Shown here piece by piece: positions 45,736-56,019 of a stretch of 64,000 nucleotides of DNA. A program made the position numbers and the translations under genes. Numbering within the stretch: the stretch's first letter is position 1; each line of letters opens with the position of its first letter. The notes under the pieces were generated by a model, which saw nothing but the letters and a program-made list of their open reading frames with translations, was not told the DNA's origin and did not search any database. The DNA lies in the NCBI RefSeq assembly GCF_003260265.1, contig NZ_QITQ01000004.1, positions 124,001-188,000 of the forward strand, in the 5' to 3' direction. The DNA is from Roseovarius amoyensis (lineage in GTDB: Bacteria > Pseudomonadota > Alphaproteobacteria > Rhodobacterales > Rhodobacteraceae).

Positions 45736-46797
45736 TTAGCCAGAGGGTGGCAAACGATCCAGCGGCAGGAATGGCAACAGGCGCAATAGCCGCGCGCGGA
45801 TGCGCTCCCAAAAGGCGCCGAGCATCAGCAACACCACCCCCAGCGACAGGATCGTCACCGGTGCACCGTCGCCGCCCAACACCGTCAGCGCCAGTGCGAC
45901 GCTATAGCCCACCGCCGCCATCAGGAATGACCGCCGGTCAATGACGATGGCGACCAGCGCAATCACTGTCAGCACCAGCACCAGGGTGGCATGTGACAGG
46001 GCGGTGCCCGCATCCAGCAGGCTGAGCGCCAGCGTGTTCACCAGCGCCGGCGCCGCCACAAGGTGCAGCCAGAACCCGTTTGCCGCGCGCCGCGTCACCC
46101 GGTGCGGGTCGCTCATATCGAACCGCATCGCCACGACAAAGACGGCAAAGCCCAGCGCCAGCGTGATCCAGGCAAAGGGCCCGCCAGCAGACAGCAGGAA
46201 TAGCGCATCCAGGCTGTCGGGGCTGCCCGCCGCCGTCGCCGCCAGCAGGATCGCCACGGTAAAAAGGCCCATGGCGATGATCGCCAGCGCAAAGGGCACC
46301 CGGAACCACCACCAGAACGCCCACAGCGCCAGCGTAGACAATAGGAACGGCCAGGGCAGGCTGGAATATTCGTCCTGCGCGACCATGAAAGGCTGCGACA
46401 GCGCGGCGGTAAACCCGCTGACCGCGTTGGCGAAGAACAGCAACGTCAACGCGATGGCGGGGGCCACCATGCGGCGGCGGCGGATAAAATACGCGCCCAG
46501 CAGCCACAACACCACGGCAGCGATACCGGCCATGCTCATCGCGTGGGCGCGAACATCGACGATCTGGTCGGTGGCGATGGCGGCATTCACCGCCACCCAG
46601 CCCGATGACAGGATCAGCAGCCCTACGACGATGAAGATCTCGTTGAAGCCGCGAAACAGTTCGAACGGCTCATCGCCCGGCGTCAGGTTTTCGCGCGCGC
46701 CACGGCGGCTGTCGGCGAGGCTGCACAGGTTGGCCGCCTGCGCCTCGGTCACGATACCGGCGGCAACGGCGGCGCGGATGTCATCATCGCCGATCAT
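45736..46797 (-). CDS. Polytopic membrane protein (DUF2157-like) between hslV and hslU
   Basis: A 353-residue protein with a short cytosolic N-terminus ([20 protein letters not shown], an HTH-like or SHOCT-like helical pair) followed by about nine or ten membrane segments, for example [20 protein letters not shown] and [15 protein letters not shown]. It resembles DUF2157 proteins. It overlaps the hslV stop by 4 bases (ATGA), so translation is coupled to hslV. No enzymatic motif is seen. Confidence 0.75.
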   Translation of the reverse strand: MIGDDDIRAAVAAGIVTEAQAANLCSLADSRRGARENLTPGDEPFELFRGFNEIFIVVGLLILSSGWVAVNAAIATDQIVDVRAHAMSMAGIAAVVLWLLGAYFIRRRRMVAPAIALTLLFFANAVSGFTAALSQPFMVAQDEYSSLPWPFLLSTLALWAFWWWFRVPFALAIIAMGLFTVAILLAATAAGSPDSLDALFLLSAGGPFAWITLALGFAVFVVAMRFDMSDPHRVTRRAANGFWLHLVAAPALVNTLALSLLDAGTALSHATLVLVLTVIALVAIVIDRRSFLMAAVGYSVALALTVLGGDGAPVTILSLGVVLLMLGAFWERIRARLLRLLPFLPLDRLPPSG

Positions 46798-47348
46798 GCG
46801 CTGATGGCTTCGACGGTCAGCGATCCGTTGGTATAGACGCAGATATCGGCGGCAATCGCCATGGCGGCGCGGGCGACCTGTTCGGCGGTCTTGTCGCTGT
46901 CCATCATCGCGCGGGCGGCTGCCAGGGCATAGTTCCCGCCCGACCCGATGGCGGCGACATCGTGTTCGGGCTCCAGCACGTCGCCGGCGCCGGTGATGAC
47001 ATAAAGCTGGCTGCCATCGGTGACGATCAGCATCGCCTCGAGCTTTTGCAGGTACTTGTCGGTGCGCCAGTCCTTGGCCAGCTCGACGCAGGCGCGCTGC
47101 AACTGGCCCGGTGTCGCCTCCAGCTTGGTTTCCAGCCGTTCCAGCAGGGTAAAGGCGTCGGCGGTCGATCCGGCGAAACCGGCAACCACGTCATACCCGC
47201 CGGGGCTGAGGCGGCGTACCTTGCGCGCGGTGCCCTTGATCACCGTCTGTCCAAGGCTGACCTGCCCGTCACCGGCGACGACAACCTCGCCACCCTTGCG
47301 CACCGCGATGATGGTGGTGCCGTGCCAGCCGGGGAATTCGTTGCTCAT
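46794..47348 (-). CDS. hslV: ATP-dependent protease peptidase subunit HslV
   Basis: Proteasome-like peptidase of the HslUV complex. The propeptide [10 protein letters not shown] is removed to expose the catalytic threonine in [40 protein letters not shown] and [13 protein letters not shown] are family blocks. Length 184. First gene of an hslV-membrane protein-hslU cluster. Confidence 0.98.
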   Translation of the reverse strand: MSNEFPGWHGTTIIAVRKGGEVVVAGDGQVSLGQTVIKGTARKVRRLSPGGYDVVAGFAGSTADAFTLLERLETKLEATPGQLQRACVELAKDWRTDKYLQKLEAMLIVTDGSQLYVITGAGDVLEPEHDVAAIGSGGNYALAAARAMMDSDKTAEQVARAAMAIAADICVYTNGSLTVEAISA

Positions 47349-47408
47349 GCGCTGTCTCCGTTGGTTCGGGCCTATATGGAAGCGCGCGCCGCGCGGCGCA
47401 AGGCCGCA

Positions 47409-48557
47409 TCACCCCAGCAGGTCGCGCGCGGTGGCCTCGAATATGCGCACCGCCGGGGCGATCAGGTCGTCGGGAAAGTCATAATCGGAATGGTGCAGCG
47501 CGGCGTGGTCCCGGCCCGAGCCCAGCAGGAACATCGCCGCTGCTGCGTGCTGGCCGAAGCGGCCGAAATCCTCTGACGCGCGCCAGGGCTGGCCTGCCGT
47601 CGAGTGCGCCATTCCCAGCCGGTCGAGCGCGCGACGCAAAACCGCCACCGCTCGCGGGTCGTTTTCGCAATGCAGGAACACGTCCTCAAATCGGTGTTCG
47701 ACCGCCAGCCCGTGCGCGTGGGCAGCCTTGGTCACAAGGTCCAACGCCTTGCCGACCAGCGCTGTCATGGTGTCGTCGGTCAACGTCCGCAGCGTGGCGT
47801 ATAGCGTGGCCTCGCCCGGCGCGATGCCGAATGCGGGTTCGCCCATGCGGGCATGCGTCACCGTCACCAGCGCGAAATCCGGATCATCCAGCGTGCCCTG
47901 CCCCAGCGCGGTCAGCGCCGGCATCAGGTCCGCCAGTGCCGGCATCGGCGAGCACCCGCTTTCGGGATCGGAGGCGTGCGCCGGATGGCCCGTCAGCGTA
48001 ACCGCCAGCCCGCGCGAGGCGCAGTTCACCGGCCCCTCGGCCAGTCCGACATGGCCCAACGGCAGCCCCGGCATGTTGTGCAGCGCAAAGGCAAAATCCG
48101 GCGCGATGGCGGCGAATTTTTCGTCGGCAATAACCGCCGCTGCACCGGCGCCGGTTTCCTCGGCCGGCTGAAACAGCAGCACCGCACGCCCCCGCCGTGG
48201 CGGCTGGCGTGACAGGCGACGGGCCAGCCCGGCCATGATCGCCATGTGCCCGTCATGGCCGCACAGATGCCCCCTGCCCGGCTCGGCCGACCGATACGGG
48301 GGATCGCCCGTTTCCTGGATCGGCAGTGCGTCGAGTTCACAGCGGAACATCACCGTCGGCCCGGCATCGGCCCCCTGCCAGACGGCGGCAACCCCGTGCC
48401 CGCCCAGCCCGGTGATCAGCGTATCGGGCCCAAGGCGACCCATCTCTGCCGCGATTCGCTGTGCGGTCTGCCCCTCTTGCCCGGAAAGCTCTGGCAGTCG
48501 ATGCAATTCGCGGCGCAGCGCGACAAGTTCGGCCATGTCGGCATTGGTCAGGGTCAT
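47409..48557 (-). CDS. M20-family amidohydrolase (hippurate hydrolase/IAA-amino acid hydrolase type)
   Basis: Metal-dependent aminoacylase or amidohydrolase of about 382 residues. The metal site is visible in RCELDALPIQE, HLCGHDGHMAIMAGLA and LLFQPAEETGAGAA; a lid domain follows with GHPAHASDP. The C-terminal SEDFGRFGQH supplies the last ligand. An ATG at 48557 or a GTG at 48566 may start it. The natural substrate (N-acyl amino acid) cannot be told from the sequence. Confidence 0.9.
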   Translation of the reverse strand: MTLTNADMAELVALRRELHRLPELSGQEGQTAQRIAAEMGRLGPDTLITGLGGHGVAAVWQGADAGPTVMFRCELDALPIQETGDPPYRSAEPGRGHLCGHDGHMAIMAGLARRLSRQPPRRGRAVLLFQPAEETGAGAAAVIADEKFAAIAPDFAFALHNMPGLPLGHVGLAEGPVNCASRGLAVTLTGHPAHASDPESGCSPMPALADLMPALTALGQGTLDDPDFALVTVTHARMGEPAFGIAPGEATLYATLRTLTDDTMTALVGKALDLVTKAAHAHGLAVEHRFEDVFLHCENDPRAVAVLRRALDRLGMAHSTAGQPWRASEDFGRFGQHAAAAMFLLGSGRDHAALHHSDYDFPDDLIAPAVRIFEATARDLLG

Positions 48558-48584
48558 GGCCGACACTCAACAGCCATCATGGGC

Positions 48585-48616
48585 AAAAGAAAAGGGCCGC
48601 CTGCTGGCGACCCTTT
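48585..48616 (-). terminator. Intrinsic terminator after trxA
   Basis: On the minus strand an 11-bp stem (48616-48606 with 48601-48591; AAAGGGTCGCC against GGCGGCCCTTT, one wobble pair) with AGCA loop is followed by TCTTTT (48590-48585). It lies between the trxA stop and the amidohydrolase start. Confidence 0.82.
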
Positions 48617-48638
48617 CTGGATGGTCTGGCGAAGGCGT

Positions 48639-48959
48639 TCAGATCGATTCTTCGATCCAGCCTTGCAGCGCAGCCTTGGGGGCGGCGCCGGAGCGGTTGG
48701 AAACCACCTCGCCGTTCTTGAAGATGAACAGCGCCGGAATGCCGCGAATGCCCATCTGCATGGCGGTGTTGGGGTTCGCATCAACGTCGACCTTGGCGAT
48801 CTTGACCTTGCCGCCCAGCTCTTCGGAAAGCTCTTCCAGCGCGGGGCCGATCTGTTTGCAGGGGCCGCACCATTCGGCCCAGAAATCCACCACCACGGGG
48901 ATGTCGGAATTCTTCACTTCGGCGTCAAAGGTCTGGTCGGTAACGGCAACGGTGGCCAT
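48639..48959 (-). CDS. trxA: Thioredoxin
   Basis: General cytosolic disulfide reductase. The 106 residues start [15 protein letters not shown] after GGAGAGA and contain [16 protein letters not shown] with the Cys31-Gly-Pro-Cys34 active site and [14 protein letters not shown] with the cis-proline. Downstream of addA by 64 bases, and followed by a strong terminator, so it closes the tsaE-to-trxA run of minus-strand genes. Confidence 0.97.
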   Translation of the reverse strand: MATVAVTDQTFDAEVKNSDIPVVVDFWAEWCGPCKQIGPALEELSEELGGKVKIAKVDVDANPNTAMQMGIRGIPALFIFKNGEVVSNRSGAAPKAALQGWIEESI

Positions 48960-49023
48960 GATCTGTCTCTCCGGGAAATGGGGTCTGTGTCGGTTCGCAA
49001 CGTAGGTAGGGCCGCCGGGCGCG

Positions 49024-52000
49024 TCAAGGCGGCGGGGTGCGCCGCAGCGCCGCCAACACGAGATCGTGCGCAAGAGGCATCAGCGTGGCGGTGCGGGTCC
49101 AGACCAGCGCTGTTTCGATCTGCCGGCCCGGATAGACATGCATCAGCGCCTCGGCATAGGCGCCCATCTGCCGCAACAGCCCCTCAGGTGTGTCTTCTGC
49201 CCGGTCAGGGATCACCGCGTTGGACTTGAAGTCCACCGCCAACACGCGCTCTGGCGTGACGATCAGGCGGTCGATCACGCCCCGGATGCGCCTGTTGCCG
49301 AGCGACGCCAGCGGCGCGGTGATCGCCACCTCGGCCAGCGCATCGGTGGAAAACAGATGTGCCAGCGCGGGTGCGCGCAGAACGCTTGCCGCCTCGGCCA
49401 GCAGTTCCGCCAGCTCGTCCCCCTGGGCGGTATCCTCGCCCATCGACAAGAGCCGCGCGGCAAGAGGCGGCCATCCGTCCGCCGGCACCGCGGGCAGGTG
49501 TTCAAGCAGGCGGTGCAGCAGCCGGCCCCGCCGCTTGGCGGTTTCCTCATCAGCGTCGGCATCGCCGGGCAATGCCTTGGCCCCGCCCAGGTCGGAGGGG
49601 CTGAGGGCGGTGGCGGCCTCGGGCAGGTCGGGTGCGGGGTTGGACAGGAACGCCGGAACCGCGGGCAAGGGCGGTGTTTCCTCTTTCTCGGCCTCGACGG
49701 CCGCATCGGGCCAGGTGCCGAATTCCAGGCGCAGCCCGTCCCCGGTGGGGCTGGCAAAGGGGGCCGCGCCCAGCCGTTCCATCCCCGCGCGCACCTTGTC
49801 GTGCCAGCATTGCCCGTCCTTGCCCAGCTTGCCCGCCGCGGCAACGATCAGCCATTGCCGCGCGCGGGTCAGGGCGACGTAAAGCAGCCGGTCGCGTTCG
49901 GCGGCGCCGGCGGCCTGCGCGGCGGCGTCTGCCTGCCGCTGTATCTGCGGCGCCTCGGGCTTGGTCATCCGCCACAGCGGCACCGGGCCGGCGGCGATCT
50001 GGCCATCGTTGCGCGGCCGGATTTCGGCGGTATCGGGCAGGATCACGACAGGCGCCTCCAGCCCCTTGGCGCCATGCACCGTCATCACCCGGATACGGTC
50101 GCCGGTGCTGCCCATCTGGCGCTTGATCTCCAGCGTATCGCTTTCCATCCACACCAGGAAACCCGTCAGGCTGTCGACGGCGTTCTGTTCAAAGGCCATG
50201 GCCTGCGCCAGCAGCGCGTCGATGCCGTCCTCGGCCTCGATCCCCAGCCGGGCCAATAGCCGCCGCCGGCCGTCATGGCGCGTCAGCACCCGTTCGATCA
50301 GTTCGTAGGGGCGCAGGTAATCGGCCTGCGCCAGCAGGTCGTTCAGAACCGTCATCGTGTCGGGAAACTCGCCCGCCCGGTCGCGCAACTCGGCCCAGAG
50401 ATAGCGTTGCGCCCTGCCCTGGGCCAGGCCGTAAAGCGCGTTCTCGTCCCAGCCGAAAAGCGGCGAGCGCAGCACCGTGGCCAGCGACAGGCTGTCCTCT
50501 GGCGTGGCGAGGAACGACAGCAGCGCGGTGAGGTCCTTCACCGCCAGCTCCGCCCCCACCTTCAGCCGGTCGGCCCCGGCAACGGCCAGACCGCGCGCCT
50601 TGCAGGCGCGGATGATCTCGTGAAACATGTCCGATCGGCGCTGCACCAGCACCATGATGTCGCCCGGCGTGATGGGCCGTGCCCCCTGCCCCGTGTCGTC
50701 GGGCAGCGGCGTGCCGATCATCGCCGCGATGGCATCGGCCACGGTGCGCGCCAGCACCATGCCCGGATCATCCGGCGTGCGGATGTCCAGCGGGCTGTAC
50801 CATACCGGTTCTTCGGGGGTTTCCGGGGCCTCGACCAGCGGCCACAGATCGACCCGGCCGGGCATCGCCGCCTTGAACGGTTTGTGCGACTGTTCCGGCG
50901 TAAAACCGCTTTCTTCCAGCCCTTCAAAGGTGGCATCGACCAGGTTCAGCACGGCGGGAGACGAGCGAAAGGAATGCTCCATCGCGATGGTTTGCAGCGG
51001 TGTCGTCGTGGCCGCCAGGCGCTCAGAAAATTCTTCGCGCAGCCGGTCGAATTCGCGCGGATCGGCGCCCTGGAAGGAATAGATCGATTGTTTCTTGTCG
51101 CCGACGACAAAGATCGTGCGCGGGGCGTCCGGGCGCGTGCCCTCGCCACTGGTAAATTCCTGCGCCAGTCGTTCGATCACCTGCCATTGAACGGGGCTGG
51201 TGTCCTGCGCCTCGTCCACGAGGATGTGGTCGATACCTCCGTCGAGCTTGTAAAGCACCCAGTCGGCAACGCGCCGGTCGGTCAGCAGGTCGCGCGCGCC
51301 CAGGATCAGGTCGTCGAAGTCAAGCCACCCGCGCAGCAGCTTGGCCTCTTCATAGGCGGGTAGAAAGAGGCGGGCGAAATCGTGCAGCGCGCGGGTTTTT
51401 TCCATCGCGACGAGGCCGAGCCGGCGTTCGCGAGCGTTTGACACGCAGTGCATCCAAGCATCAATCGCATCGAACATATCTGGGTGCTTTTTGCGCAAGC
51501 CCTGGGTCGCAAATGGCTGTTTGGTGAAGTCCGGGGTTTTTGGAGCAAAGGCGTTCTCGCCCGACTTGAGCAAGAAAACCTCTTCCAGCACAGGCAGCGC
51601 GTCAAAATCGAGCGCCGCTATCTGCAGCAGCTTGTTGGCCGCTTTCACGTCATTGGTGCCGCTGGCCAGCAGTGCGGGGACCAGATCGTTCAGCAGGTCG
51701 GCCTCGTCGCCAAGAAACACCTCTGCGATCAGGCTTTCGCGCGTGCAGCCGGGCGGCAGGTCGAACAGGCGGGCCAGCTCGGTGTCGTCGACCGGATCGG
51801 CAAAGGCGGCGCGGTGCATCACGACCTGCCTGGTCAGATCCTCCAGCGTGTCGCCCGACAGGTGCCGCGCCAGTGCGTGCAGGCGGTCGGCCTGTGGCCC
51901 GGCGGCGAGGCGTTCGACCACCTCGGCGCGCAACAGCTTGGCGGCGCGGTCCTCCATTTCGGTGAAATGGGGGGTTACGCCGGCCTCAAGCGGGAAACGC

Positions 52001-52398
52001 CGCAAGAGCGCGCTGCAAAAGGAATGGATCGTCTGGATCTTGAGCCCGCCGGGCGTCTCGATCGCGCGGGCGAAGAGGCTGCGCGCATGGGCCAGCGCAG
52101 GGACGGCGGCGCGGAAATCATGCCCCAGCCCGCGAATGCGGTCGACCAGCACATCATCGGGCAGCATCGCCCAGGCGCCAAGCGTCTTGAACAGGCGGTT
52201 CTGCATCTCGGCCGCTGCGGACTTGGTGTAGGTCAGGCACAGGATGTGCTGCGGATCGACCCCGTCGAGCAGCAGCCGCGCAACACGGTCGGTCAGCACC
52301 TTGGTCTTGCCCGACCCGGCATTGGCGGAAACCCAGGTCGAAACCCCGGGCCGCGAGGCCGCGATCTGGCGCATGGTGGCGTCGTCATGGCGCGTCAT
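49024..52398 (-). CDS. addA: Double-strand break repair helicase-nuclease AddA
   Basis: UvrD-like helicase with a C-terminal RecB-type nuclease; with AddB it processes double-strand breaks for recombination. Walker A is [17 protein letters not shown] (residues about 22-38), motif [14 protein letters not shown], and further helicase motifs [10 protein letters not shown] and [17 protein letters not shown]. The nuclease has [11 protein letters not shown] (Asp, Lys) and [11 protein letters not shown]. The start at 52398 overlaps the addB stop (ATGA). Length 1124. Confidence 0.97.
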   Translation of the reverse strand: MTRHDDATMRQIAASRPGVSTWVSANAGSGKTKVLTDRVARLLLDGVDPQHILCLTYTKSAAAEMQNRLFKTLGAWAMLPDDVLVDRIRGLGHDFRAAVPALAHARSLFARAIETPGGLKIQTIHSFCSALLRRFPLEAGVTPHFTEMEDRAAKLLRAEVVERLAAGPQADRLHALARHLSGDTLEDLTRQVVMHRAAFADPVDDTELARLFDLPPGCTRESLIAEVFLGDEADLLNDLVPALLASGTNDVKAANKLLQIAALDFDALPVLEEVFLLKSGENAFAPKTPDFTKQPFATQGLRKKHPDMFDAIDAWMHCVSNARERRLGLVAMEKTRALHDFARLFLPAYEEAKLLRGWLDFDDLILGARDLLTDRRVADWVLYKLDGGIDHILVDEAQDTSPVQWQVIERLAQEFTSGEGTRPDAPRTIFVVGDKKQSIYSFQGADPREFDRLREEFSERLAATTTPLQTIAMEHSFRSSPAVLNLVDATFEGLEESGFTPEQSHKPFKAAMPGRVDLWPLVEAPETPEEPVWYSPLDIRTPDDPGMVLARTVADAIAAMIGTPLPDDTGQGARPITPGDIMVLVQRRSDMFHEIIRACKARGLAVAGADRLKVGAELAVKDLTALLSFLATPEDSLSLATVLRSPLFGWDENALYGLAQGRAQRYLWAELRDRAGEFPDTMTVLNDLLAQADYLRPYELIERVLTRHDGRRRLLARLGIEAEDGIDALLAQAMAFEQNAVDSLTGFLVWMESDTLEIKRQMGSTGDRIRVMTVHGAKGLEAPVVILPDTAEIRPRNDGQIAAGPVPLWRMTKPEAPQIQRQADAAAQAAGAAERDRLLYVALTRARQWLIVAAAGKLGKDGQCWHDKVRAGMERLGAAPFASPTGDGLRLEFGTWPDAAVEAEKEETPPLPAVPAFLSNPAPDLPEAATALSPSDLGGAKALPGDADADEETAKRRGRLLHRLLEHLPAVPADGWPPLAARLLSMGEDTAQGDELAELLAEAASVLRAPALAHLFSTDALAEVAITAPLASLGNRRIRGVIDRLIVTPERVLAVDFKSNAVIPDRAEDTPEGLLRQMGAYAEALMHVYPGRQIETALVWTRTATLMPLAHDLVLAALRRTPPP

Positions 52399-55334
52399 CG
52401 GCCCACCTCGCAACTCTCGGGCTCATCTATCGGGTCCCATTCCCCGATGCGGGCAAGGTGGTCGTAATCGCCCGGAAAGCGGGTCTGTTCCACCGCGCGC
52501 CGCGACGTATAGCCCTGCTCGGGCGACATGTAGCTGGCGATGAGTTTCTGAAATTCCTCCCACACCTTTTCCGGCGGCTCGTCGTCCAGCGGTGCGGGTA
52601 CGACCGGCGCGCCGGTGCCCAGCCCCAAGTAGGTGGCGCTGGCGACAGGCGAGGGCGGCAGATCGCCAAACCCCGCCCGCGTGGCGATCGCGGACTCCAG
52701 CAGGAGCTGCTTGTCGAAATGTGTCTGTTGCTTGGGTTTGGGGCGCGCGCCGGTCTTGTAATCGTAGATATGCAACGCGCCGCTTTCGTCGATGTCGATG
52801 CGGTCGGCCTTTGCCGACAGGGTAAAACCCAGATCGGGGATCTCGGCGGCGCCCTTTCCCTCGAATATCGCCGGTTGGGCGACCTTGCGGCGCTCTTTCT
52901 CGGCCTCGACAAACGCCTCGGCGACCCGTTCCAGCCGCGCCTGCCACAGCAGCCGTGCCTCGGCCCAAGGCACGTTTTCAGCCAGAACAGAGACTGTTTC
53001 GGCAATCAGCGCCTGAGCCGTCAGGTGTGCGGGGTCGTCCAGCGTGGCCTTGATGAACCGCTCCATGACCTCGTGCAGGACGGTGCCGCGCAACAGTGCG
53101 TCGGGCAGCCGCATCAGCGGGTCGAGCGGGCGCAACCCAAGGACATGCTTGGCATAGATGGCATAGGGGTCGCGGATCAGCTTTTGAATCTCGGTCACGG
53201 ACAGCCTGCGCGGACGCACCTCGACCGGCGGGCGGGGCGAGGGGCGCGGCGCGGGGGCGACCCGTTCGGGCGTCTCGAACGCCTCGGCCAGGCGCAGCCA
53301 GTGATCGCCGCGTTCGCGCATCGCCTTCAGCGCCGCCGCACCGCCCTGGTCGGGCAGGCCAGCCAGCAGGTTTTGCAAGCGGTTGAGCCAGCGGGACGGC
53401 ACCGTTTCGGCATCGTCGGATCGCAGCGCGCGGGTGATCCAGACCTCTGGCGCCAGCAGCGCCTGTTGAAAGTCATGCGCCGAAAGGCCGATCCGGCGTT
53501 CGGGCAGCAACAGCCCCGCCTGCGCGCGCAAGGCCCGGTTCAGCCACGGGTCGGGCGGCGGGGTCTGGGGCCAGCTTCCCTCGTTCAGCCCCGCGAGTAT
53601 CAGCAGGTCGGCGCCCTGAACGCGCGCCTCAAGCGTACCCCAGATGCGGATCAGCGGGTGCGAGGCGACGGCGCTGCGAACCTGTTCGCGCGACAGCACC
53701 GCATGCACCAGCGTGGCATAGTCGCGGGCATTGAGCGCACCGGCAAAAGGCGCATTTTCAGCAAGGTCAGAGACTGTTTTTTGCGCCTTTGCGCCGGCAT
53801 CCTCCAGCCACAATTCGCCGCTGCCTTCGCCGTTCGTGCCCTGGGCGATGCGTTCGGCCAGGGCGATGTGGCGGGCGACGCGGGTTTCTACCGGCTCTTC
53901 CTCGGCGCTTTGCTGGCCGGTAAAGCAGGCGATCACCCATTCCGACCAATCCTGCGCCTGCGGGTTCTTGGTGCCGGCGGCCCATGCGCGCAGATCGGCG
54001 GTGTCGGGGTAGGGCGGGCCGTTGCGGCGCAGGTGCAGCTCCAGCTCGCGGGTGAGGCGCAGATGTGGGCCGCGATCGCTGCCGGTATGGGTCAGCGGGT
54101 GTTTGAGCAGCGTCAGCAGCGCCTCGGCCGACAGGGGCAGGTGAAACAGCTCTGCCACGTGGCGCAGGAAACGGCCGGGGGCCGAACGGTGCAGCGGCAC
54201 GCCGGCGCTGTCGTCGGGGCGGATGTGCCAACGGTCCAACGCGGCGGTCACCCGGCGGCTGAGCGTGCGGTCGGGGGTGATCAGTGCTGCGCTCTGCCCG
54301 TCCTCGGCGGCCTGGCGCAGGCGCAGGGCAATCGCCATCGCCTCGTCGCGCGGGCCGGGGGCCTCCAGCAGGGTGACATCCGCCATTGCCTGGGGAATGT
54401 CGCGCAGGCCGGGACCGTCGCGCAGCCATTGATCTGTGATCGGCGCGGGTCTGAGCGCCAGCGACACCAGCCGGTTGCGGGCCGGGCAGGCGGGGGCGGT
54501 GTCAGTCCAGTCGGCGATGTCCTGCGGCCCGATGTCGAGCCGCTGCATCACCTGGGCAATGCGCGCCTGGGGGTGGTCTTCGCCCTGGAGCGGATCGCAA
54601 AGCGATTGCCAGACCTCGTCGGGCAGGTCGCGGTCGAAACCGGGCAGCACCACCGCCCCCTGCGGCAGCCGGGCGACCGCCTGCATCAGCAACTGCGTCG
54701 CCCCGCGAGAGCCGGTTGAACCCGCCAGAATCACCGGATGATCGGGCGGGTTGGCCTGCCATTTCCGGCTCAGCGCCTCGACCACCATGCGCTGGCGCGC
54801 CTCGGTGTCGGGGGCGGCGTCGTCACCCTGAAAATAGTGACGAACTATGCCTAAAAAGGCCCGGATGCGTGCCCAGTGCCCGGATTGGTCGGATACGTCC
54901 AGCGCGTCGATGACATCGGGCGAGACACCTTCGCCGTGCATCTCGTCCATCAGGCCGGCCAGGCTGTCGGCAAGATCGTAAAGCGCGCTGCGCGGCGCCA
55001 GGTCCGGTTGCCGGTCGAGCAGGGCCGAGACCAGTTGCAACAGCTCCAGCCGCCGCCGCAGGGGCGACACCGGGGCCGGTACGGCATCGGCCAGGTGCAT
55101 CTGGCCCAGGTCGGTGACAAGGCCGATGCGCGGCAACAACAGCGCCGGGCCGTCATCGAACAGCGCCTGGATGCGGCGGGCCATGCGGCGGGTGTTGACG
55201 ATCAGGTGCACCCGCGCCAGCGCCTCTGGCGGGGCGTTGGCGCTGCGATCGGTCAGCCCGCGCACCAGTGCCCTGGGGAAATCGACGCCGAGCGGCACGG
55301 AAAACACGCGGGGTGTGGCGGAGGGTTCAAACAT
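52395..55334 (-). CDS. addB: Double-strand break repair protein AddB (alphaproteobacterial type)
   Basis: Partner of AddA with an inactive helicase-like fold and a C-terminal nuclease. The start at 55334 gives 979 residues (MFEPSATPRVFSVPLGVDF). The nuclease motif is LHIYDYKTGARPKPKQQ with Asp and Lys, followed by FDKQLLLESAI; the middle carries LLILAGLNEGSWPQTPPPDP typical of AddB. It overlaps the murU gene by 8 bases and addA by 4. Confidence 0.96.
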   Translation of the reverse strand: MFEPSATPRVFSVPLGVDFPRALVRGLTDRSANAPPEALARVHLIVNTRRMARRIQALFDDGPALLLPRIGLVTDLGQMHLADAVPAPVSPLRRRLELLQLVSALLDRQPDLAPRSALYDLADSLAGLMDEMHGEGVSPDVIDALDVSDQSGHWARIRAFLGIVRHYFQGDDAAPDTEARQRMVVEALSRKWQANPPDHPVILAGSTGSRGATQLLMQAVARLPQGAVVLPGFDRDLPDEVWQSLCDPLQGEDHPQARIAQVMQRLDIGPQDIADWTDTAPACPARNRLVSLALRPAPITDQWLRDGPGLRDIPQAMADVTLLEAPGPRDEAMAIALRLRQAAEDGQSAALITPDRTLSRRVTAALDRWHIRPDDSAGVPLHRSAPGRFLRHVAELFHLPLSAEALLTLLKHPLTHTGSDRGPHLRLTRELELHLRRNGPPYPDTADLRAWAAGTKNPQAQDWSEWVIACFTGQQSAEEEPVETRVARHIALAERIAQGTNGEGSGELWLEDAGAKAQKTVSDLAENAPFAGALNARDYATLVHAVLSREQVRSAVASHPLIRIWGTLEARVQGADLLILAGLNEGSWPQTPPPDPWLNRALRAQAGLLLPERRIGLSAHDFQQALLAPEVWITRALRSDDAETVPSRWLNRLQNLLAGLPDQGGAAALKAMRERGDHWLRLAEAFETPERVAPAPRPSPRPPVEVRPRRLSVTEIQKLIRDPYAIYAKHVLGLRPLDPLMRLPDALLRGTVLHEVMERFIKATLDDPAHLTAQALIAETVSVLAENVPWAEARLLWQARLERVAEAFVEAEKERRKVAQPAIFEGKGAAEIPDLGFTLSAKADRIDIDESGALHIYDYKTGARPKPKQQTHFDKQLLLESAIATRAGFGDLPPSPVASATYLGLGTGAPVVPAPLDDEPPEKVWEEFQKLIASYMSPEQGYTSRRAVEQTRFPGDYDHLARIGEWDPIDEPESCEVGR

Positions 55335-56019
55335 CGGACGCCTCCAGCATGGTTTCGGCCAGGGTGATCCCCTCGGGGTGGCCGACATCGCACCAGCGCC
55401 CCGGATAGGCCAGCGCATGCAGGCGGCCATCGGTCAGCATCCTGTCCCACAACAGATTGAGGGAAAAGGCGTTTTGCGGAATATCGGCCAGCGCGTCAGT
55501 GCGCAGTATCTGCACGCCCGAGAACACCACGCCCGGGCCACGGGTTGCGCGCCCGGCCTCGCCGATCACGAAATCCCCCTTGCCCTGGTGACCAAGTGCG
55601 CGGTCTTTTTCGACGCAGAGCAGCAGCGCGTCCATGCGGGCGGGCTCCCACGCTTCGGCCAGCAGACGCAGCGGGTTCGGCCCCGACCAGACGGCGTCGG
55701 AATTCATCGTGAACACCGGCCCCGGCCCCAGCAGCGGCAGCGCCGCGCGCAGCCCGCCCCCGGTTTCAAGGATCTCCGGCGTTTCCTCGGACAAGATCAC
55801 GCCGCTGCCGGCAAGGTGTTCGCGCAGCATTTCGGCCCTATAGTGCAAGTTGGCGACGATCCGCCCGATGCCGGCGTCGCGCGCCAGCGAAATCGCGTGG
55901 TCGATCAGCGGCCGGCCTGCCACCGGCAACAGCGGCTTGGGCTGCTCGGCCGTCAGCGCGCCCATTCGCGTGCCGAAACCGGCAGCGAAGATCATGACAG
56001 AGTGGGGATGATCGCGCAT
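55327..56019 (-). CDS. murU: N-acetylmuramate-1-phosphate uridylyltransferase MurU-like
   Basis: Sugar nucleotidyltransferase. FAAGFGTRMGALTAEQPKPL is the nucleotide-binding loop and lysine; ETGGGLRAALPLLG, NSDAVWSG, GKGDFVIGEAG, VVFSGVQIL and WCDVGHPEGITLAE follow the pattern of Pseudomonas MurU as recalled. Next to an AmgK-like kinase this points to the MurNAc recycling route that bypasses early peptidoglycan synthesis. A start at 55995 (ATGA overlap with the kinase stop) is an alternative to 56019. Length 230. Confidence 0.87.
   Translation of the reverse strand: MRDHPHSVMIFAAGFGTRMGALTAEQPKPLLPVAGRPLIDHAISLARDAGIGRIVANLHYRAEMLREHLAGSGVILSEETPEILETGGGLRAALPLLGPGPVFTMNSDAVWSGPNPLRLLAEAWEPARMDALLLCVEKDRALGHQGKGDFVIGEAGRATRGPGVVFSGVQILRTDALADIPQNAFSLNLLWDRMLTDGRLHALAYPGRWCDVGHPEGITLAETMLEASDV

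Noticed and set aside
52458..54719. A 753-codon open frame on the plus strand
   Set aside because: It is antisense to addB, has no family similarity, and is the type of long shadow frame expected in GC-rich DNA.
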